From the NCBI GenBank assembly GCA_013202935.1, contig JABMRG010000097.1:1-10987 (forward strand): a DNA stretch of 10,987 bases, given 5' to 3'. The notes under the pieces were generated by a model. That model was given only the letters and a program-made list of their open reading frames with translations. It did no database searches and was not told the origin of the DNA. A program made the position numbers and the translations under genes. Shown in pieces: positions 7,275-10,987 of the stretch; position 1 is the first letter of the stretch; every line of letters begins with the position of its first letter. The stretch is from Candidatus Omnitrophota bacterium. GTDB lineage: Bacteria > Omnitrophota > Gorgyraeia > JABMRG01.

Positions 7275-7940
7275 ATGCTCAAAAAATTTTTAAGATTCTT
7301 CTGGGATAACTTTATAGCAGGCATAGTGGTAATACTACCAATTACTATAACAATTTTTGTTATTCGTTTTCTTGTTATCAAACTTAATAAGGTAATGCTT
7401 AATCCTGTTGTGCTTTGGCTTAGTCCGCATATATTGGAAGAAGAGCAAGGGCTTTTTCTTGCAAAGACAATAGTTTTTCTGGCTGCTATATTTATAGTTG
7501 TTCTAATCGGCCTGATGACCCGTGTGCTTATTATCAGACGAACGTTTTCATTCTTCGAGAAGCTGCTCTATAAGCTTCCCATGGTTAATAAGATGTATGG
7601 CGCCATAAAGGAGATAAGTAATGCCTTTTTGGGCAAAAGGAAGAGTGGTTTTAAGAGAGTGGTCTTAGTAGAGTATCCCAGGAAGGGGATATTTACAATC
7701 GGATTTGTTACATCTGAGGCAAAGAGCAGCCTCCAGGAATCTGCAGGGCAGGATGGTTTGATAAATATATATGTTCCCACTACGCCCAATCCGACAAGCG
7801 GCATGCTGGTCCTTTTTGATAAGAAAGATGCAATACCGCTTGATCTTAGCGTTGAGGAAGCACTGAAGGTGGTTATATCTGCTGGCACAATAACTCCACC
7901 ACGAAAACAGAATACGAATAGTGACAATACAAAAATCTGA
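7275..7940 (+). CDS. DUF502 family membrane protein
   Basis: A 221-residue protein of the DUF502 family, whose molecular function is not established. Two hydrophobic segments are visible, at about 13-36 (FIAGIVVILPITITIFVIRF) and 63-87 (AKTIVFLAAIFIVVLIGLM), followed by a soluble domain. The family signatures are present: LPMVNKMYGAIKEI (101-114), RVVLVEYPRKGIFTIGFVT (128-146) and YVPTTPNPTSGMLVLF (166-181), with IPLDLSVEEALKVVISAG near the end. The C-terminal 15 residues are polar and variable. A ribosome site AAAGGATAAGG lies at about 7256-7266, and the gene starts 17 bases after the kinase-phosphatase fusion. Its end overlaps recO by 20 bases. The neighbouring lipid-carrier gene is consistent with an envelope role, but this is only context. 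Confidence 0.92.
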   Translation: MLKKFLRFFWDNFIAGIVVILPITITIFVIRFLVIKLNKVMLNPVVLWLSPHILEEEQGLFLAKTIVFLAAIFIVVLIGLMTRVLIIRRTFSFFEKLLYKLPMVNKMYGAIKEISNAFLGKRKSGFKRVVLVEYPRKGIFTIGFVTSEAKSSLQESAGQDGLINIYVPTTPNPTSGMLVLFDKKDAIPLDLSVEEALKVVISAGTITPPRKQNTNSDNTKI

Positions 7941-8691
7941 GGCGATCCTTCTCGCAAAGAGAGACATAAGAGAGACGAGTGCTATCGTTGCTTTCTGCAC
8001 AAGGGATTTTGGCAAGATTAAAGGCCTTATAAAAGGCGTGCGTGGCCCGCAGGCAAAATTTGGTTTATACCTGCGTGAATTTGCAAAGTTTGATATTGTT
8101 TATTACGAAAAGCAAAGAACAGATACCTATATGGTCACCCAGTGTGACTTAAAGTATGCCTACACAGAGATTGCTGAAGATTTTGACAAGGTTATCAAGG
8201 CATATTATATCTTAGAGCTCGTCGATAAGTTTACACCCTTAGGGGAGAAAAGTCCAGAGACATATGACTTGCTTGCTTGGATATTGGATTTTATAGCGCG
8301 CGAAAAGTTTGTTGATAGTGGGATCATTCTGTTTGAATTAAAGCTTCTTGAGTATTCCGGGCTTTTGCCCAGCCTCGATTTTTGTACAGGTTGCTCTAAG
8401 AGGCCAGGAAGAGAAGGTTATTTTAGTGTAAGAAATGGCGGGTTGCTCTGTGGCGATTGCTCAGATTCTGACATTCAGGCTATAAGGTTGTCTAAAGGGG
8501 CAGCTTCATCAATCAACATGATAAGAAAGCATAAGGTAGAAAACTTAGGGCGCCTTACAATAACAAATACAGTATCTAAAGAGCTGAGAATGCTTATTGA
8601 TAAATTTATCGAGTACCACCTCGGTGAGCATCTCAAAACAAGAACTTTCATAAAACAGGTGGGAACGTTTCACTCGGTTGCATCCCCTTAG
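7921..8691 (+). CDS. recO: DNA repair protein RecO with repeat-derived C-terminus
   Basis: RecO, 256 residues, works with RecR (and RecF) to load RecA on SSB-covered gaps. Residues 1-80 form the N-terminal OB fold (KSEAILLAKRDIRETSAIVAFCT, then KGLIKGVRG). The rest is the helical domain with a zinc finger made by Cys155, Cys158, Cys177 and Cys180 (CTGC...CGDC). EYHLGEHLKTRTFIKQ (231-246) is the normal family ending. The GTG start is the only one that keeps the conserved N-terminus, and no strong ribosome site precedes it. It overlaps the DUF502 gene by 20 bases, which suggests coupling. From the last base of codon 247 onward the frame runs into repeat copy B, so GTFHSVASP and the TAG stop are supplied by the element. 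The catalytic body looks intact. Confidence 0.94.
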   Translation: MTIQKSEAILLAKRDIRETSAIVAFCTRDFGKIKGLIKGVRGPQAKFGLYLREFAKFDIVYYEKQRTDTYMVTQCDLKYAYTEIAEDFDKVIKAYYILELVDKFTPLGEKSPETYDLLAWILDFIAREKFVDSGIILFELKLLEYSGLLPSLDFCTGCSKRPGREGYFSVRNGGLLCGDCSDSDIQAIRLSKGAASSINMIRKHKVENLGRLTITNTVSKELRMLIDKFIEYHLGEHLKTRTFIKQVGTFHSVASP

Positions 8692-8814
8692 ATTGAAAGA
8701 GGTTATGGAAATGGTCATTACACTTTTTTGCGATTGTAGCGGTATCAAAAAGTGTAATGGTCGCAGCCGTAACTCATTGTTGCCAAATAGGTTATGGGCG
8801 GGTGAAACGTCCCC
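8661..8814. mobile_element. MITE-like palindromic element, copy B (inverted relative to copy A)
   Basis: This 154-bp copy bridges the end of recO and the glyQ leader. The left end, GGGAACGTTTCACTCG (8661-8676), is identical to that of copy A. The right end, CGGGTGAAACGTCCCC (8799-8814), has two changes from copy A, one of which keeps pairing as G-T. The central stem is perfect over 13 bp: CATTACACTTTTT (8716-8728) with AAAAAGTGTAATG (8747-8759), around an 18-base loop. Comparing internal sequence shows that the element is inverted relative to copy A. Shared landmarks are CTATTTG, seen in copy A and in the complement here near 8784-8790, and AATGAGTTAYGGCTGYGACC. The left end lies inside recO coding sequence. 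Because the element is nearly self-complementary, its transcript would fold into a long hairpin between recO and glyQ and could affect mRNA ends or stability; that is inference. Confidence 0.8.
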
Positions 8815-8829
8815 TATTGCGAGGATTGG

Positions 8830-9669
8830 ATGTATTTTCAGGATCTGATAGAGAAGCTTAATAAGTTTTGGAAGAACCAGGGGTGCCTAATTGCTCAGCC
8901 CTACGATATTGAGGTTGGGGCAGGGACCTTTCATCCGCTTACATTCTTTAAGTCTCTTGGTGATGAACCATGGAGGGTTGGTTATGTTCAGCCTTCTCGC
9001 AGGCCGACTGATGGCAGGTATGCAGATAACCCCTTAAGAATGCAACGCTATTACCAGTATCAGGTTATCTTAAAACCTTCACCCGACGATGTGCAGGATA
9101 TCTACATCAAAAGCCTTAAGTCTATAGGTATTAATCCAAAGGCGCATGATATCAGGTTTGTTGAGGATGACTGGGAATCACCGACTTTAGGGGCAAGCGG
9201 CCTTGGCTGGGAGATCTGGCTTGACAGCCTTGAGATTACCCAGTTTACATATTTTCAGCAGATAGGCGGTTTTGAGCTTAAGGTTATACCCTGCGAAATA
9301 ACATACGGCTTAGAAAGAATTGCCATGTTTTTGCAGGATAAGAATGATGTATTTGATATCCAGTGGAATAAAAGCTATACATACGGCGACATCCATAAGA
9401 AGGGCGAGCAGGAAGGTTCATCTTTTAATTTTGAGGCGCTTGAGCCTGATGTGGCGACAAGTCTTTTTGATACATATGAAAGGGAGTCCCAGCATCTTAT
9501 AAAAAGAGAATTATTGCTGCCAGCTTATGAGTATATGCTGAAGACATCACACATTTTTAATCTCCTTGATGCTCGAGGCGCAATAAGCGTTACCGAGAGA
9601 GCCTATTATATAAAGAGGGTCCGTGAGCTTGCCAAGACCTGTGCAAAGCTGTATATGGAACGACAATGA
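8830..9669 (+). CDS. glyQ: Glycyl-tRNA synthetase alpha subunit
   Basis: The alpha subunit of the bacterial alpha2-beta2 glycyl-tRNA synthetase, 279 residues, which holds the class II catalytic core for glycine activation. The family pattern is intact: MYFQDLIEKLNKFWKNQGC start, QPYDIEVGAGTFHPLTFFKSLG (about 23-44), VQPSRRPTDGRYADNPLR (54-71), VEDDWESPTLGASGLGWEIW (about 111-130) and ITYGLERIAMFLQ. The ATG is preceded by GAGG at 8821-8824 and follows repeat copy B by 15 bases, so transcription of glyQS either reads through the element or starts in or near it; no convincing promoter is seen. Its stop overlaps the glyS start by 4 bases, which gives coupled synthesis of the two subunits. Identification is secure. 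Confidence 0.98.
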   Translation: MYFQDLIEKLNKFWKNQGCLIAQPYDIEVGAGTFHPLTFFKSLGDEPWRVGYVQPSRRPTDGRYADNPLRMQRYYQYQVILKPSPDDVQDIYIKSLKSIGINPKAHDIRFVEDDWESPTLGASGLGWEIWLDSLEITQFTYFQQIGGFELKVIPCEITYGLERIAMFLQDKNDVFDIQWNKSYTYGDIHKKGEQEGSSFNFEALEPDVATSLFDTYERESQHLIKRELLLPAYEYMLKTSHIFNLLDARGAISVTERAYYIKRVRELAKTCAKLYMERQ

Positions 9670-10987
9670 GTACAGAAAACCTACTATTAGAAATCGGAAC
9701 TGAAGAGATACCATCTGGATATTTTAACCATATCCTTGATATGCTCTCATGCAAAAAGGAGAGCCCTGTTAGGGCTCTTTTTGAGGCGCAGAATATAAGG
9801 GTAGATAAGGTATCATCCTATTCGACGCCGCGCAGAATTATTCTTCATTGTGAGGATATACCTATTAATCAGAATATAGTTATTGAAGGTCCGCCCAAAA
9901 GGATAGCATATGGTGAAGACGGGACGCCTACAAAAGCGCTGGAGGCGTTTGTAGGCAAGAATAACGCATCTTTAGAGGATGTTGAGGTGAGAAGTAGCGG
10001 AACAGAAGAGAGGGTAATACTAAAAAAGGAGAACGTATCGAACGGGGAGGTCTTGAAAGACCTATTACCCAAAGTTATAAAATCTTTGGATTTTCCAAAG
10101 AGCATGCGTTGGGATGAAAAAGGAGTTACATTTGCTCGTCCAATACGCTGGATTCTAGCTCTTTTTGGTAAGGAGCTGCTCGAGTTTAGCATAGGGGATA
10201 TCCAATCTTGTAATGTAACACACGGCCATAGATTTTTAGGTAAGGATAAGATCAGGGTAAGGGATGCAGGCTCATATTTTAGGCTGCTTGATAGGAATCA
10301 CGTAGTCTGGGATAATGAACGGCGCAAGCAAAAACTGCTTACATTCTTACAAAAGAAACGCTGGCATGAGAACCCCGCGCTCTTAGATGAAGTCAATAAT
10401 ATAGTCGAGTTTCCGTTTTTTCTTGAAGGCGTGTTTAAGGAAGAGTACCTAAAGCTTCCCAAAGAGGTTCTCCTGGCTAGCATGGCAAAGCACCAGAGGG
10501 TTTTTTGCCTTAAGGATAAGCAAGGCAACCTTACCAATCGTTTTGTTGCTGTCCTGAACGGAAACTACAAGGGCAGAAGAAATATCCGAAAGCACTACGA
10601 AGAGGTGCTTGATGCCAGGCTTAAAGACGCACTTTTCTTCTATGGTGCTGACACCAAGAAAGACCTCTCTAAGATAGCAGCAGGCTTAAAAGATGTAATC
10701 TTTCATAAGGAGCTAGGTACTTTAAAAGATAAGGTTGAGCGCGTTAAGGATATAGCGCTGTTTTTAACACACTATATAAAGATTGACCCCGACGAGAAAA
10801 AATACCTTGGGCGGGCCGTTTCACTCTGCAAGGCAGACCTGCTTACGCAGATGGTGCGTGAGTTTCCAAGCCTTCAGGGAACGGTCGGCAAGTATTACGC
10901 TGCTGTCTCCGGCGAAGATGATTCTGTTTGCGAAGCTATAGGTGAACACTATCTTCCACGCTTTGGGGATGATGAGATACCGCAGAC
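9666..10987 (+). CDS. glyS: Glycyl-tRNA synthetase beta subunit (3' partial)
   Basis: The beta subunit of glycyl-tRNA synthetase, needed for tRNA-Gly recognition. The ATG overlaps the glyQ stop by 4 bases (ATGA). The frame stays open for 440 codons to the window end; full-length GlyS is usually near 690 residues, so roughly the C-terminal third is missing. Typical segments are LLLEIGTEEIPSGYF (6-20), the TPRR region (YSTPRRI), the EGPPKRIAYGEDGTPTKA segment, FPKSMRWDEKGVTFARPIRW, then VEFPFFLEG and LASMAKHQRVFCL, and further on LDARLKDALFFYGAD and LCKADLLTQMVREFPSLQG, the last reminiscent of HD-like domains in GlyS. An unusual terminator-like hairpin lies within codons 31-39. The identification is secure from many blocks in order. 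Confidence 0.97.
   Translation, partial: MSTENLLLEIGTEEIPSGYFNHILDMLSCKKESPVRALFEAQNIRVDKVSSYSTPRRIILHCEDIPINQNIVIEGPPKRIAYGEDGTPTKALEAFVGKNNASLEDVEVRSSGTEERVILKKENVSNGEVLKDLLPKVIKSLDFPKSMRWDEKGVTFARPIRWILALFGKELLEFSIGDIQSCNVTHGHRFLGKDKIRVRDAGSYFRLLDRNHVVWDNERRKQKLLTFLQKKRWHENPALLDEVNNIVEFPFFLEGVFKEEYLKLPKEVLLASMAKHQRVFCLKDKQGNLTNRFVAVLNGNYKGRRNIRKHYEEVLDARLKDALFFYGADTKKDLSKIAAGLKDVIFHKELGTLKDKVERVKDIALFLTHYIKIDPDEKKYLGRAVSLCKADLLTQMVREFPSLQGTVGKYYAAVSGEDDSVCEAIGEHYLPRFGDDEIPQ
9757..9782 (+). other. Terminator-like hairpin inside glyS coding sequence
   Basis: AGAGCCCT (9760-9767) and AGGGCTCT (9771-9778) form a perfect 8-bp stem around a 3-base GTT loop. A run of A/G lies before it (AAAAAGG) and TTTT after it (9779-9782), the shape of an intrinsic terminator. 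It lies about 95 bases into glyS and encodes the residues KESPVRALF in a variable part of the N-terminus. It could attenuate glyS or be a coding coincidence. The shape is directly visible; function is unproven. Confidence 0.4.

Noticed and set aside
8816..8824. ATTGCGAGG beside copy B, the complement of CCTCGCAAT in the hisS palindrome
   Set aside because: Only nine bases match, there is no second arm, and the GAGG serves as the glyQ ribosome site; it may be a remnant but cannot be supported.
10817..10826. CGTTTCACTC inside glyS, matching ten bases of the element's end repeat
   Set aside because: The surrounding bases encode conserved GlyS residues (GRAVSLCKADLL), no second end or internal stem is nearby, and a ten-base match may be chance.

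Overview
The window is a tightly packed bacterial gene block, read entirely on the + strand. It comes from an AT-leaning genome (roughly 40% GC by eye) and starts and ends inside genes. Ten complete or nearly complete housekeeping genes lie head to tail: the 3' end of hisS, aspS, a LysM lipoprotein, a PhoH-family ATPase, a 7TM-HD phosphodiesterase (PgpH type), ybeY, a DgkA-PAP2 fusion, a DUF502 membrane protein, recO and glyQ, followed by the 5' part of glyS. The lipobox protein with LysM, the split alpha/beta glycyl-tRNA synthetase and the gene order suggest an uncultured diderm lineage. Omnitrophota or a similar candidate phylum is my guess, at low confidence and from general impression only.

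Layout. Positions 1-2095 hold two class II aminoacyl-tRNA synthetases, hisS (5' partial) and aspS. Positions 2265-8691 form one unbroken chain of seven genes: lipoprotein, phoH, pgpH, ybeY, dgkA-pap2, DUF502, recO. Most junctions overlap by 1, 4, 20 or 44 bases, so this is almost surely one operon with translational coupling. It joins RNA maturation (PhoH/YbeY), probable cyclic di-AMP turnover (PgpH), undecaprenyl-lipid recycling (DgkA-PAP2), envelope functions (LysM lipoprotein, DUF502) and recombination repair (RecO). Positions 8830-10987 hold glyQ and glyS, overlapping by 4 bases.

The only real intergenic spaces, 2096-2264 and 8692-8829, are each almost filled by a copy of the same element of about 153 bp. 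Its ends carry a 16-bp inverted repeat (GGGAACGTTTCACTCG), and a long internal inverted repeat is built around CATTACA(C/T)TTTTT / AAAAAGTGTAATG. The two copies lie in opposite orientation. One begins on the last base of the aspS stop codon. The other begins inside recO and supplies its last nine or ten codons and its stop. A different, shorter palindrome ends hisS in the same way. The window is therefore an ordinary housekeeping block in which small palindromic, MITE-like repeats sit exactly at gene 3' ends. That is the main observation worth following.

Protein-level oddities are a YbeY lacking both the usual catalytic-region Arg and the third zinc His, an AspRS with the His31/Gly83 pattern linked to non-discriminating enzymes, a kinase-phosphatase fusion, and a terminator-like hairpin inside the glyS coding region.
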